Positions 53,026 through 63,608 are shown, counted from the first letter of the stretch. The stretch is DNA of 64,000 nucleotides from Periplaneta americana (GCF_040183065.1 NC_091118.1:212281029-212345028); one strand, 5' to 3'. The notes: generated from the sequence alone by a model not told the origin. Made by a program: numbers and translations.

Positions 53026-54373
53026 GTTTAGCGATGACTTATCGGTTGCTACGTGCAGAGACAAATTCTTGAATGGAATAGCCAGCGGCAAAGAGGAGTT
53101 CCCCGATGGCTTGGTTTACCTAGACTTCTCTGGAAACTCGATGAAGGAACTCAACGACTACACTTTGCCAGAATGGAATATCCACGACGTGAAATATCTC
53201 AACATGTCTCGAAATAATATTATGACTGTCACGGAACTAGCTTTCTTTGGACTTTACCTCCTTGAAAATGTAGATCTGTCAAGAAACAGAATTAATTCTT
53301 TTCATAGAGATGCATTTCTTTTTTTACCAAAACTTTTACATTTGAATTTATCTGAAAACTTCCTCACTTACATTGAAGAAGGGACGTTTTCGGAGAATAA
53401 GGCTCTTGAAACATTGTTGCTGGCCAATAACAATATTGTAGCTTTTAATAATTTTGTGTTTAATGTAGAAAACAGTCTAAATTTACTAGATGTGTCGGGG
53501 AATGAACTGACGGAATTTGGCTCAATCTTGTCAGTAGAGCTACTTAAACTGAAAGAGCTGCGCTTATCAAGAAATGAACTGCAGACGATTCCTGGAAGAA
53601 GTTTTGCGAAATGTAGACATGTATCGTATTTGTTGTTGTCTGAGAACAACATTTCTATTATTGAATCAGAGGCATTTTACGGACTTGAGAATCTGGAACA
53701 TTTGGATCTTTCTAGGAATGATATTGCACGGGTTAGAGCATTTGCTTTTGAATTGAAAGAAAATACATCTGTTTTGTCTACAGAGCAGGATAGTGTCGCG
53801 TCAAATTTGAAATTTCTGAATCTGTCTCACAACAAAATAAATTCCTTTAATTTTGAGGAAATCATCCCTATAGACTCTTATGGTGACATAACGACCAAAT
53901 TTTCTAACTTGCAAACAGTAGATTTGAGTTCAAATAGTCTGGAAACCTTAGATGAGACATCGGTGTCTTGGTTACGTACCTCGAGTGTTTACGTCAATTT
54001 TTCAGGCAATAAGTGGAAGTGTCTATGCGATACGCTCTACGACATCTACAGGGAGTTGAAAAACATTGTAACACTTCAGTGTGAGTTCCCGGATAATTTA
54101 AATGGATATAACTGGACTGTTTTGGAGGACGTTCTACAGTGTCACATTCCTGCAAACGAGCCAGAACAAGTATCTTACTCGGAATATAATGATGATGAGG
54201 AACGTTACAGTACTCCAAGTGAACAAGACAAAATATCTCCGGACCCATTTTACCTACCAAACGTTCTTATTTCCGGAATACATGTGGTAACTATTTTGGT
54301 AGCAATTATCGTGGTTCTTCTCATAACACACAAGTACATTGCAGGAAAACCTGAGGAAGATGAATTCTGGTGA
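52940..54373 (+). CDS. Leucine-rich-repeat single-pass membrane protein
   Basis: Intact single-exon frame of 477 residues. It has a signal-peptide-like start (residues 1-20, with L-C-L-N-L-A-V-D-V-L-C-V) and an N-terminal Cys pair in C-E-F-S-D-D-L-S-V-A-T-C. About eleven 24-residue LRRs follow (roughly 50-350), most with L-x-x-L-x-L-S-x-N-x-(I/L), for example L-E-H-L-D-L-S-R-N-D-I. LRR 9 and 10 are longer, with 10-15 inserted residues. A Cys-rich LRR cap follows (C361, C363, C381, C401), then an acidic Ser/Tyr stretch, a transmembrane helix (about 443-463) and a 10-residue tail ending E-D-E-F-W. Several N-x-S/T sites suggest a glycosylated ectodomain. Known insect relatives are LRR cell-surface proteins (Toll-, Kekkon- or ALS-like), but there is no TIR or Ig domain, so partner and function are unknown. 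The ATG at 52940 was chosen because it is the first in frame and starts the signal peptide. The frame itself opens at a TTG two codons earlier. Codon and hydrophobic patterns look like a functional gene. Confidence 0.88.
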   Translation: MYSRVCAVLCLNLAVDVLCVQRQRPSACEFSDDLSVATCRDKFLNGIASGKEEFPDGLVYLDFSGNSMKELNDYTLPEWNIHDVKYLNMSRNNIMTVTELAFFGLYLLENVDLSRNRINSFHRDAFLFLPKLLHLNLSENFLTYIEEGTFSENKALETLLLANNNIVAFNNFVFNVENSLNLLDVSGNELTEFGSILSVELLKLKELRLSRNELQTIPGRSFAKCRHVSYLLLSENNISIIESEAFYGLENLEHLDLSRNDIARVRAFAFELKENTSVLSTEQDSVASNLKFLNLSHNKINSFNFEEIIPIDSYGDITTKFSNLQTVDLSSNSLETLDETSVSWLRTSSVYVNFSGNKWKCLCDTLYDIYRELKNIVTLQCEFPDNLNGYNWTVLEDVLQCHIPANEPEQVSYSEYNDDEERYSTPSEQDKISPDPFYLPNVLISGIHVVTILVAIIVVLLITHKYIAGKPEEDEFW

Positions 54374-54604
54374 GAGGATGAAATGGCAAAGCGGAATTGT
54401 TTATTGTGAGGGAAATAATGAAATGTAGTTGATATCTGTGTGCTGATAAATTGTGAAAGACAGTCTAGGAATGATATTGTGCTAACATTTAACTGTGAAA
54501 TATGCCATGCATTGGAGTGAATTCTTGCCCACATTATTTTACGCGCTGCTAAAGTGTGAGAGGCAAGGCGTGGTGGAATGAAGTTATACCTGACAAACTA
54601 AATT
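54374..54604 (+). repeat. 3' flank of the LRR gene: degenerate 55-bp units
   Basis: From about 54398, attgtgagggaaataatgaa, gtgtgctgataaattgtgaa and gcgctgctaaagtgtgagag are diverged versions of the satellite unit. The region probably includes the LRR 3' UTR; no convincing aataaa is seen before the SINE. Confidence 0.65.
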
Positions 54605-54843
54605 AGCCACCGGCGTAGCTCAGTCGGCAGAGGCGATTGCCTTTTGATCCGGAGCTGCTATCGGGCGTGGGTTCGATTCCCGCTCGGACTGATTACCTGG
54701 TTGGATTTTTCCGAGGTTTTCCTCAACAGGTAATCTATGGCGAAACCTCGGCCTCATCTAGTCAAATACCATCTCGCTATCACAAATTTCATCGACGCTA
54801 AATGACTTGTAGTTAATACAGCGCCGTTAAATAACCAACTCAA
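54605..54843 (+). mobile_element. SINE-C, third copy
   Basis: Head ccaccggcgtagctcagtcg, B box gggttcgattcccgc, then aggtaatctatggcgaaacc and the end acagcgccgttaaataacca. A short target duplication actaaatt lies at 54597-54604 and 54851-54858. It sits inside the 55-bp array, splitting degenerate units from the homogeneous block. Confidence 0.9.
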
Positions 54844-54850
54844 AGTATGT

Positions 54851-56670
54851 ACTAAATTGGGACAGATGTCATACATTGAAATGAATTCTAGCTGACAGGT
54901 GTGCTGCTAAATTGTGAGAGATGTCAGGTATTGAAATGAATTCTAGCTGACAGGTGTGCTGCTAAATTGTGAGAGATGTCATGTATTGAAATGAATTCTA
55001 GCTGACAGGTGTGTTGTTAAATTGTGAGAGATGTCATGTATTGAAATGAATTCTAGCTGACAGGTGTGCTGCTAAATTATGAGAGATGTCATGTATTGAA
55101 ATGAATTCTAGCTGACAGGTGTGCTGCTAAATTGTGAGAGACGTCATGTATTGAAATGAAATCTAGATGACAGGTGTGCTGTTAAATTGTGAGAGATGTC
55201 AGGTATTGAAATGAATTCTAGCTGACAGGTGTGCTGCTAAATTGTGAGAGATGTCATGTATTTAAATGAATTCTAGCTGACAGGTGTGCTGCTAAATTGT
55301 GAGAGATGTCATGTATTGAAATGAAATCTAGATGACAGGTGTGCTGTTAAATTGTGAGAGATGTCAGGTATTGAAATGAATTCTAGCTGACAGGTGTGTT
55401 GTTAAATTGTGACAGATGTCAGGTATTGAAATGAATTCTAGCTGACAGATGTGCTGTTAAAGTGTGAGAGATGTCAGGTATTGAAATGAATTCTAGCTGA
55501 CAGGTGTGTTGTTAAATTGTGAGAAATGTCATGTATTGAAATTAATTCTAGCTGACAGGTGTGTTGTTAAATTGTGAGAGATGTCATGTATTGAAATGAA
55601 TTCTAGCTGACAGGTGTGTTGTTAAATTGTGAGAGCTGTCAGGTATTGAAATGAATTCTAGCTGCCAGGTGTGCTGCTAAATTGTGAGAGATGTCATGTA
55701 TTGAAATTAATTCTAGCTGCCAGGTGTGTTGTTAAATTGTGAGAGATGTCATGTATTGAAATTAATTCTAGCTGCCAGGTGTGCTGCTAAATTGTGAGAG
55801 ATGTCATGTATTGAAATGAATTCTAGCTGACAGGTGTGTTGTTAAATTGTGAGAGATGTCATGTATTGAAATGAATTCCAGCTGACAGGTGTGTTGTTAA
55901 ATTGTGAGAGATGTCATGTATTGAAATGAATTCTAGCTGACAGGTGTTGTTAAATTGTGAGAGATGTCATGTATTGAAATGAATTCTAGCTGACAGGTGT
56001 GTTGTTAAATTGTGAGAGATGTCATGTATGGAAATGAATTCTAGCTGACAGGTGTGCCGCTAAATTGTGAGAGATGTCGTGTATTGAAATGAATTCTAGC
56101 TGACAGGTGTGCTGCTAAATTGTGAGAGATGTCATGTATTGAAATGAATTCTAGCTGACAGGTGTGTTGTTAAATTGTGAGAGATGTCATGTATTGAAAT
56201 GAATTCTAGCTGACAGGTGTGTTGTTAAATTGTGAGAGATGTCAGGTATTGAAATGAATTCTAGCTGACAGGTGTGCTGCTAAATTGTGAGAGATGTCAT
56301 GTATTGAAATGAATTCTAGCTGACAGGTGTGCTGTTAAATTGTGAGATGTCATATATTGAAATGAATTCTAGCTGACAGGTGTGCTGCTAAATTGTGAGA
56401 GATGTCATGTATTGAAATGAATTCTAGCTGACAGGTGTACTGCTAAATTGTGAGAGATGTCATGTATTGAAATGGATTCTAGCTGACAGTTGTGCCGCTA
56501 AATTGTGAGAGATGTCATGTATTGAAATGAATTCTAGCTGACAGGTGTGCTGCTAAATTGTGAGAGATGTCATGTATTGAAATGAATTCTAGCTGACAGG
56601 TGTGCTGTTAAATTGTGAGAGATGTCATGTATTGAAATGAATTCTAGCTGACAGGTGTGTCCTGCTAAAT
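54851..56670 (+). repeat. 55-bp satellite, about 33 homogeneous copies
   Basis: The unit is attgtgagagatgtcatgta followed by ttgaaatgaattctagctga, then caggtgtgctgctaa. Main variants are gctgctaa/gttgttaa, catgtatt/caggtatt and gacagg/gccagg. The pair aaatctagatgac + caggtatt recurs at about 55148 and 55313, three units apart, hinting at a local three-unit higher-order repeat. There is no long frame. Confidence 0.97.
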
Positions 56671-57160
56671 CACAAGTGCTGTTACATGTTGGAATGGATT
56701 TTAGCTGACATTTGTGTGGTACTTCTAAATACTGAACTGTAAGAGATGTCATTTATAGGAATGAGTTCTAACTTTTGTGCTGCTAAATTGTGAGAGAGAA
56801 TATGTGATGGAATGAATTGTTGCTGACATTTGTGTTCTAGCACGTTGTGACAGGTTACATGTATTGCAATTAATTTTATCTCACATTTTTGCTGTTAAAT
56901 TACTGCGCTGTCATGTGTTGGAGTGAATTTTAGCTGACATTTGTTCGATATTAAACTGTTAAGAGATGTCATTATAGGAATCGATTTTAACTGACATTTG
57001 TATGCTGCTACATTATGATAGAGACGCCATGTGTTACAATAAAATCTTGCTGATACTTTGAAGCTATTAATTTTGTGAAAGATGTCATGTGATCACATTA
57101 ATTCAAGCTGGCATTTGTGATTCAAGTATTGGAAGGAATTCCAGCTGTCGCTGTTGCTTC
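56671..57160 (+). repeat. Decayed right edge of the 55-bp satellite
   Basis: About nine units with rising divergence (for example tggaatggattttagctgac, ggaatgagttctaac, tggagtgaattttagctgac). Length varies from 45 to 65 bp. This mirrors the left edge at 54398-54600. Confidence 0.8.
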
Positions 57161-57596
57161 AAGTTGTGCACAGGCCTACATTAACTTCAATTCATCACTT
57201 TTAAAGTAGTCATAATTTAACATAACTCTTTAAAAGTTTATTTGACGGTATGTTAATAAACCCTCAGTGAATGAAAAAAAATATGGGATTAGTAAAAACT
57301 CGTATCGTTACTAAGATAACTCAAGCATTGTAAGAAATGAATACCGAAGCACCACTTAATTCACAGAAGAATAGATTTTGTGTGAAAGTGACCAATATAA
57401 AATTCTTGTGTGACAGCCATTTTGTTTTAAAATTATTAAGTATCTACCTTCCAGAATGTGTACTCCATTCAAAAGAAAATCTCGAGAAATGTGCACAACG
57501 TTGACAAATTCCCAGTAGCACTGATAACAACACCGAGCAGAACCAATTCGCATCTACAGAGAAAACAATATTGTTTACATTAATAAATTAATAAAT
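57161..57596. other. No recognised gene
   Basis: Plain AT-rich sequence; the 65-codon minus frame at 57356-57553 has no domain. Confidence 0.4.
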
Positions 57597-57618
57597 TCAT
57601 TCATTCATTCATTCATTC
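57597..57618. repeat. (CATT)n microsatellite
   Basis: Five to six tetranucleotide units at the border of the reversed LINE. Confidence 0.85.
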
Positions 57619-58395
57619 AAAGTGTTATGCCCGAGGGCAGGTCATTCACTGCAAAGCTAGCATTTTCCAGAATTTCCTATTTCCTGCTTTCTTTTTAGTC
57701 TCCGCTTATGATCCATGTATTTTAATGTTGTCTATCATGTGATATATTCTTCTGCCTCGAACTCTTCTCCCTTCACCATTCCTTCCAGTGCATCCTTCAG
57801 TAGGCAGTTTCTTCTCAGCCAGTGACCCAAACAGTTCCTTTTTCTCTTTCTGATCAGTTTCAGCATCATTCTTTCTTCACCCACTCTTTCCAACACAGCT
57901 TCATTTCTTATTCTGTCTGTCCATTTCACACGCTCCATTCTTCTCATCCATATTTGAAATACGTTTATTCGCTTCTCTTCACTTCGTTGTAATGTCCGTG
58001 TTTCTGTCCCATACAATGCCACAAATCACAGAAAACAATTCACTAGTCTCTTTCTTAGTTTTTTCTTTTTTTTTCCAGAGGGCCATAGAAGATGTTTTTT
58101 ATATTAAAAACTTCTTTCCCATTGCTGTCCTACTTTTGACTTCCTGGCAGCAGCTCATGTTACTGCTTATAGTACACCCTAAGTATTTGAAGCTGTCCAC
58201 TTGCTCTACTGCCTGATTTCGAATTCACACGTTTACCTTCTGTATTTTTCTGCCTATGACCATGCTCCATTTCGTACAATATTCTGCTCACGAGACATAA
58301 TCATATACTTTGTCTTTTCGGGATTTACTTCCGAACCTATCTCTTTACTTGCTTCCAGTAAAATTCCCGTGTTTTCCCTAATCGTTAGAGATTAA
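57619..58395 (-). mobile_element. RTE-like LINE, C-terminal part (minus strand)
   Basis: On the minus strand 58022-57735 reads M-A-L-Y-G-T-E-T-R-T-L, then M-R-R-M-E-R-V-K-W-T-D and L-G-H-W-L-R-R-N-C-L-L-K-D-A-L, the C-terminal region of RTE-type ORF2. Upstream, separated by a frameshift, the minus strand of 58200-58060 continues it (V-D-S-F-K-Y-L-G-C). The element is dead and truncated. Confidence 0.7.
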
Positions 58396-58399
58396 GGAT

Positions 58400-58790
58400 G
58401 TTTGAGAATAAGGTGCTTAGGAAAATATTTGGGGCTAAGAGGGATGAAGTTATAGGAGAATAGAGAAAGTTACACAACACAGAACTGCACGCATTGTATT
58501 CTTCACCTGACATAATTAGGAACATTAAATCCAGACGTTTGAGATGGGCAGGGCATGTACCACGTATGGGCGAATCCAGAAATGCATATAGAGTGTTAGT
58601 TGGGAGGCCGGAGGGAAAAAGATCTTTAGGGAGGCCGAGACGTAGATGGGAAGATAATATTAAAATTGATTTGAGGGAGGTGGGATATGATGATAGAGAA
58701 TGGATTAATTTTGCTCAGGATAGGGACCAATGGCGGGCTTATATGAGGGCGGCAATGAACCTCCGAGTTCCTTAAAAGCCAGTAAGTAAG
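58400..58790 (+). mobile_element. RTE-like LINE, C-terminal part (plus strand)
   Basis: The frame at 58494-58775 reads S-R-R-L-R-W-A-G-H-V-P-R-M, G-R-P-E-G-K-R-S-L-G-R-P-R-R-R-W-E-D-N, ending N-L-R-V-P. A stop at about 58461 separates it from N-K-V-L-R-K-I-F-G-A-K-R. The same C terminus is found on the minus strand at 62270-62435. It lies head to head with the relic at 57619. Confidence 0.78.
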
Positions 58791-59129
58791 TATGACCATG
58801 CTCTTCGTTTTCAAAAGTCTAAAATCACTCTTTTTGTGAGGAAAATGTATCATGCCTTCTTTGGTGTTAAAATTGATGATTAAGGGCCGAATTCATAGTC
58901 AACACTTATTGTAAGGAAACACTTAAGCAGTTGCTTATAATAATTTCCAATTCATAAATCCCACTGAAGTGAACACTTATTCAAATAAGGTAGCTTGTCA
59001 GCTTACTCAAGTGTTTCCTCATATGCATTGTAATCAGCTGATTCGGTATACAATGGATGGATGATTATGATTTAATTTAATTTATTGAGTTCTGTAATTA
59101 AAATGAAAATGAGTTCCGGCAAGCAAAAG

Positions 59130-59420
59130 ATATATCAGAGATATGGAAAACCCTTTAGAGATGTACAATGATCAACAATTTAAGAGGAGATACCGTTTCG
59201 ACAAGAACACTGTTGTGAATATTCTGGTGTCTCTCATTTCAATTCACAATACAACCATGAGGCTTACCAATTTCGCCACTGCTGAAAGTACTGGTTGCTT
59301 TGAGATTTTATGATACAGCAGCATTTCAGGCAGATTTAAGTGACATTTTTTTTTTTTCGAAAAGTATTCACGTCCCAACAAAGTGTCATTTGCATTTTTG
59401 TTTGTGTTCTACCCAAGGAA
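59130..59420 (+). pseudogene. HARBI1-like transposase, N-terminal remnant
   Basis: Reads M-E-N-P-L-E-M-Y-N-D-Q-Q-F-K-R-R-Y-R-F-D then T-V-V-N-I-L-V-S-L, a typical HARBI1 start. After a frameshift comes L-L-K-V-L-V-A-L-R-F-Y, then T-runs and further shifts. The DDE nuclease core is not present. Confidence 0.7.
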
Positions 59421-59479
59421 TAAGCCGTTAAAATTTGCGTAATTATATTATTTCCACTTTGTTTAGCATAAAAATAACT

Positions 59480-59890
59480 GAAAAATAAATGGAAATGATT
59501 TACTTACAGGAATATTTCCGGAGTTTGCATTAAACTCAACTGCAATTTTGTTCCATGTCAATTTCTTCTTTTGGAGAGAACAATTATCAATTTTTTTTTA
59601 CTTTCGACGATATCTCCATATTTCATAACTAGTTATCTTAGCTCACTTCTTTCTTTTCTGTAAAATGCTTTCTGGATATCTTGTATAACTTTTAGCTCTA
59701 TAATATTTACTTCTGTATTTGTGTATGACAATAATGCCGATTTAACAATTTGAAGGCGCTGGAAAACAATTGAATGTAGGAAAGCGCTCACGTCTAGCCA
59801 TGTTGCTATATTTCTTTCGATGTCAAGGGAATGCTCAGGGCATATGAATAAGTAGCGTCTCTGCAATACGATCTGAAATAAGTGCAAAGG
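59480..59890 (-). pseudogene. Myb/SANT-like Harbinger partner protein, remnant
   Basis: On the minus strand about 59580-59510 reads K-K-K-L-T-W-N-K-I-A-V-E-F-N-A-N-S-G, the Trp-containing helix 2-3 region of the Myb/SANT-like ORF. The minus frame at 59887-59633 continues with a coiled C-terminal part (V-I-Q-D-I-Q-K-A-F). Frames are broken by shifts. Confidence 0.6.
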
Positions 59891-59955
59891 AAATGCTCAT
59901 TACTTAAGTGTTTCCTCATTTTATAAGTGACGACTATTAATTCGACCCTAAGACA

Positions 59956-61302
59956 AGCCTTTAGCACCTCATGTGTGCTGCAATGCATGTGTTGGAAGTG
60001 TATAGATTCTGGTGTGCCTTGTCCCTTCTATCTACTTTTATGTTCGAAGGTGTTACCACAGAACACCTGAACTGACGAAACATAATAAAACCGCATAGAT
60101 TTCGGAAACGACTGGTTTCAGGGTCTTTGTTTATTAGGACCTTTGGCCTTGTTTCACTGCCCTCTACTTACTCCTGCAGCTTGTAGCTGTAATTATAAAA
60201 CACCCTGTATACGTATTATTTAGGCACATTTCAAGACGTAAAATGAAAAATTAGAAATCCAGTGCTACATTACGTCATCTATGTACAGTGGCTTCAACAA
60301 TTCAGTAAATGGAGGGAGGGACGTTGCAAGATGCAAAACGCGTCAAGGGCGTCTATATAAATAAACCAACCACCACATTACTGGTAGCTTCTGACAATCA
60401 ACACGGACTTAAAAACTAACTTAATTATAGCCAGAGGTGTTGGAAAAGCGTCTAATAACAACATACAAGACTCCTAATTCAGTTAGCAGGGCCTCACACA
60501 CATTGTCTGGACCATAAGGCAGTTTCCTCCGTGCCTCAGGGAATATGAAATCCCAAGGCAGTCCGTCATATCACTCTGGCGTTCCTGCATTTGAACACGG
60601 CCAATTGAGTGTTGCATTTCTTACGCGAGCCATAGTCAAGGCTGTTGCAACCACAAATGCGGGCCTCCCAGTCATGGGATGAAATGACGGCAGAACCACT
60701 GCTGGGACATCGCAGGACAACCACAAGCCAACCACCTAGTCCCATGAAAGTAGGACGTAGGCAAGGGGGGTTACAGGGTTTGAACCCACCCCTTGAACTT
60801 AAAAAAATACATACATTTCAATATATTTCATTGTTTCCATGGATTTTCCTGTTACGTTACCTATCACATAATTATTTTCCCCGCCATTCATAAAATACTT
60901 TGACATGTTACCCCTTGCACAAAAGGGGAGATCTATAACTGGAACTTGATTAATATATTTCAGTATTATTTGTATTTATCCTGGTAATAATGAACAGTTC
61001 GACTCGTAGACATTTTGTTTTTACAGCATTAACTTCCCATGATTGTATGAGAAGATTCGAAGAGAACGGCAGTTACGTAGACCTTCTGCTCCCCCTACTA
61101 CCAATAATGCATAGCACAATATCAATACGGCGGTTGCTGTCGTCTGCGATACAACGAACTTTTCTGTTGATTTTCGAGTTCATCTTTTTTTTTTCTGGTT
61201 ATTATATGCTTATTTAAGTTGTGTTAACTCTCGCTAAGTGTTTTTATATTTTATTTTATCCGTCTTAGTATTTATTTTTATTATTGTAAATATTTTTGTT
61301 TT
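59956..61302. other. No recognised gene
   Basis: The frames at 60645-60893 and 60990-61217 have no domain. A B-box-like gggtttgaacccacccc at about 60775 may be a SINE scrap. Confidence 0.4.
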
Positions 61303-61307
61303 ATTAC

Positions 61308-61362
<55 letters not shown>
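61303..61362. repeat. (TTA)n microsatellite
   Basis: About 19 triplets. The poly-Asn minus-strand frame is an artefact. Confidence 0.95.
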
Positions 61363-61847
61363 GATGTTACTATTATTTATAACATCAACACTATTATTCT
61401 CTGTAAAATTTATGTAGACTACTGGACTGTACCCGAGCACGAGCATATGCTCATTTCGGGTATCTATTCATATGTATTCATTTAAAATGTAAATTGTGAA
61501 TAAATTTGAAATTTGAAAATATACAAATAACTGTTGAGTAAATATACCGGGTGTACCGCTTATAAGTATAATAAAAGAAACAGCTATAACTTCTGAACTA
61601 ATAGGAATTGATTGATGAAACCAGTTGTTACAAAGAGTAAAAACTGGGATTTTTTTACCTTATGTCCCATAAATCTCAACATGGCTTCCATTACCGGTAC
61701 GGAAAATGTTCAACCTCGATCATTTGTTATGAAGCATCTGAGGTGTGACATTGTTGACAGCAGCATAAAATTCTTTCCTGTAAGTCTGCCAAATCACGTA
61801 CTGATGTCCCGTAGACCTGGTCCTTAACAAGTCCTCACAAGAAAAAA

Positions 61848-62105
61848 TCAGGTGGTGTTTTCCGTTTCTCTGAGTTGTCTATCCCATTTTATTATTGATA
61901 CGTACGTCTGAACGATTTCCCTCGCTCTAAGCTTGTACTGACGACGAAATTGGCCCTGCACACGAATCACAGATTTTTGTTCTGCTAACGATAGCACGCA
62001 AAAGACTTTCTGCTGTGGTGTCCACATGGCGACTAACTCTTCCCCAAGACGCAAGATACGATAATATTTATCAAATGAAATGATCTTCTCATGTGCGTGA
62101 CTCAT
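61848..62105 (-). pseudogene. HTH N terminus of a Tc1/mariner-type transposase
   Basis: The 85-codon frame has W-T-P-Q-Q-K-V-F-C-V-L, S-L-A-E-Q-K-S-V-I-R-V-Q-G-Q-F-R-R, the helix-turn-helix start (DUF4817-like) of a transposase group common in insects. It joins out of frame to C-terminal sequence, so the DDE core is lost. Confidence 0.68.
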
Positions 62106-62129
62106 CTAACAACAACAACAACAACAATG
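62106..62129. repeat. (AAC)n microsatellite
   Basis: Seven to eight triplets just outside the transposase start. Confidence 0.85.
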
Positions 62130-62269
62130 GATTAAAACTTTCAGACCCCCTCTTTTAATTGATACCAACCTTTTCCCATTTGAACGCGTACTTTTGACGT
62201 TATAACTATTTCTTTTATTATACTTACAACCGGAACACACAAGTATTTTATACAAAATTAAACTTACAT

Positions 62270-62435
62270 ACTTACTTATGGCTTTTAGAGAAGCCGGAGG
62301 TTCATTGCCGCCCTCACATAAGCCCGCCATCGATCCCTATCCTTAGCAAGATTAATCCAGTCTCTACAATCACATCCCATCTCCTTCAAATCCATTTTAA
62401 TATTATCCTCCCATCTACGTCTCCTTAACCTTTAT
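62270..62435 (-). mobile_element. RTE-like LINE 3' scrap (minus strand)
   Basis: On the minus strand it reads R-R-R-W-E-D-N-I-K-M-D-L-K-E-M-G, W-I-N-L-A-K-D-R-D-R-W-R-A, ending N-L-R-L. This is homologous to 58640-58775. It is truncated at 62435. Confidence 0.75.
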
Positions 62436-62624
62436 TAAACATGGAGCATTGGACTGGTGAGCAACGATGATTGGCTGTAAATCTTGTTATCTATAGTCCC
62501 ATCGCTCTAATTTCCGGCAGCCAATCACGTTGCAGGTCGGCTAGATTTAAACGTGTGCGTCTTGTGATTCGCTGATGAAGATGTTAAGCATTATCTAAGG
62601 CTGGATAAATACTTAATATATAAT
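62436..62624. other. Spacer
   Basis: No gene or repeat with a partner identified. Confidence 0.4.
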
Positions 62625-62817
62625 CGCCCGCCATTTTGGCTCTTTCGTTGGCGTTCGCAGAAATCACACGAGGACGTTATTTGCCGCTCAATTATTTGCT
62701 GAATTACATTGCGTTTGATTTATTGTCATAGGAGCTACGACATGATAATGTTTAACGGTGCGGCAAATAGATCCCTCGTCTGGTAGCTTGGCAACGAAAG
62801 AACAAAAATGGCGAACG
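62625..62817. mobile_element. MITE with inverted ends
   Basis: cgccattttggctctttcgt at the left and acgaaagaacaaaaatggcg at the right are inverted with few mismatches. Inner pairs (cgaggacgttatttgccg / cggcaaatagatccctcg) extend the palindrome. It is about 190 bp and non-coding. Confidence 0.65.
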
Positions 62818-62917
62818 ATACTACCTACCTAGACTTTATAGAGCCTTGACTTCCTAAGACGTAAGCAAAGAGGAGGAGTCACGCCGGGAATAACAGCGAC
62901 GCGACTATAAATGGTCA

Positions 62918-63608
62918 ATGCGCAGAAGCTCTTGTAGGCAGTTTCACCGCTACTTTCAACTCCGTCGCCATGATCCTATGCTCTCTTCACATGCGATTAA
63001 AACCTGTGTTCGCAATTTGGAAGATACAGGCTCAGCACCAAAGAAGAAACCTCCAGGTAAAGAAAAAACTACCAATAGCCGTACGCAAACTGTTAATGCA
63101 GCTCGTTATGTTATAATGATTCTAAAATTTTTAAGTGGTCAATTGAGAACGAATTATCTTAGCAACAGATCATCTTGGTTTTAGTAAGACGGTCCAAGAG
63201 CACATACTGCAGCCATCTCTATTTGTTTGGAAATCAAGTCTTATCGAGAACTGGAGACATTCTCTGGCCTACACGATCCCCCGATTTAAGTGCATGTGAT
63301 TTCTTTTTTTATGATATACGCAAACAAACAGCGAAACATTGAACTGAAGACAGCAATTCTTGAAGAAATTTCAAACATCACAGTCGAAATGTTGCAAAAT
63401 ATAATTAGAAACTTCAAAGACGCTTACAAGAATGTATTCATGTTGGTGGATGGCATTTGAAGGATGTCATTTTTTCAAGAAGTAGTGTTACATCCAAATG
63501 GCATACTATATTCTGTATTTTCATATAATAAAAAGTTAATTTAATACAATATCTAAAGTTTCATATCATTATTTAAAAATCTCTCGTTTTTTTGGCCCAC
63601 CCTGTATA
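62918..63608 (+). pseudogene. Tc1/mariner-type transposase relic with internal deletion
   Basis: 62918-63184 reads Q-F-H-R-Y-F-Q-L-R-R-H-D, C-V-R-N-L-E-D-T-G-S-A-P-K-K-K-P-P-G, the paired HTH and linker of this transposase class. Sequence from about 63190 (G-P-R-A-H-T-A-A, the D-G-A-x-A-H-T-A position) continues in broken frames to the 3' end. The stretch between, with the first catalytic Asp, is missing. It ends tttttttggcccaccctgta (63589-63608), a likely terminal repeat. Confidence 0.7.

Larger units (their letters stand above)
58887..59952 (+). mobile_element. Decayed PIF/Harbinger element with two ORF remnants
   Basis: Ends gggccgaattcatagtc and gactattaattcgaccc (inverted, imperfect) are flanked by taa (58884-58886 and 59953-59955), the 3-bp target duplication of Harbinger. 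A HARBI1-like N-terminal piece is on the plus strand and a Myb/SANT-like piece on the minus strand, the usual two-gene plan. Both are broken. Confidence 0.75.
61550..62243 (-). mobile_element. Tc1/mariner-type relic with internal deletion
   Basis: Inverted ends: accgggtgtaccgcttataa and gtataataaaagaaacagct at the left (61550-61590), with the complement gctttcttttattatactta-like at the right (about 62203-62243). On the minus strand the transposase N terminus (62105-61848) and a piece of the C terminus (about 61840-61690) remain. The catalytic centre is deleted. Confidence 0.68.

Noticed and set aside
53368-54290. Shadow frames on both strands inside the LRR gene
   Set aside because: They overlap a long intact LRR frame and show no domain of their own.
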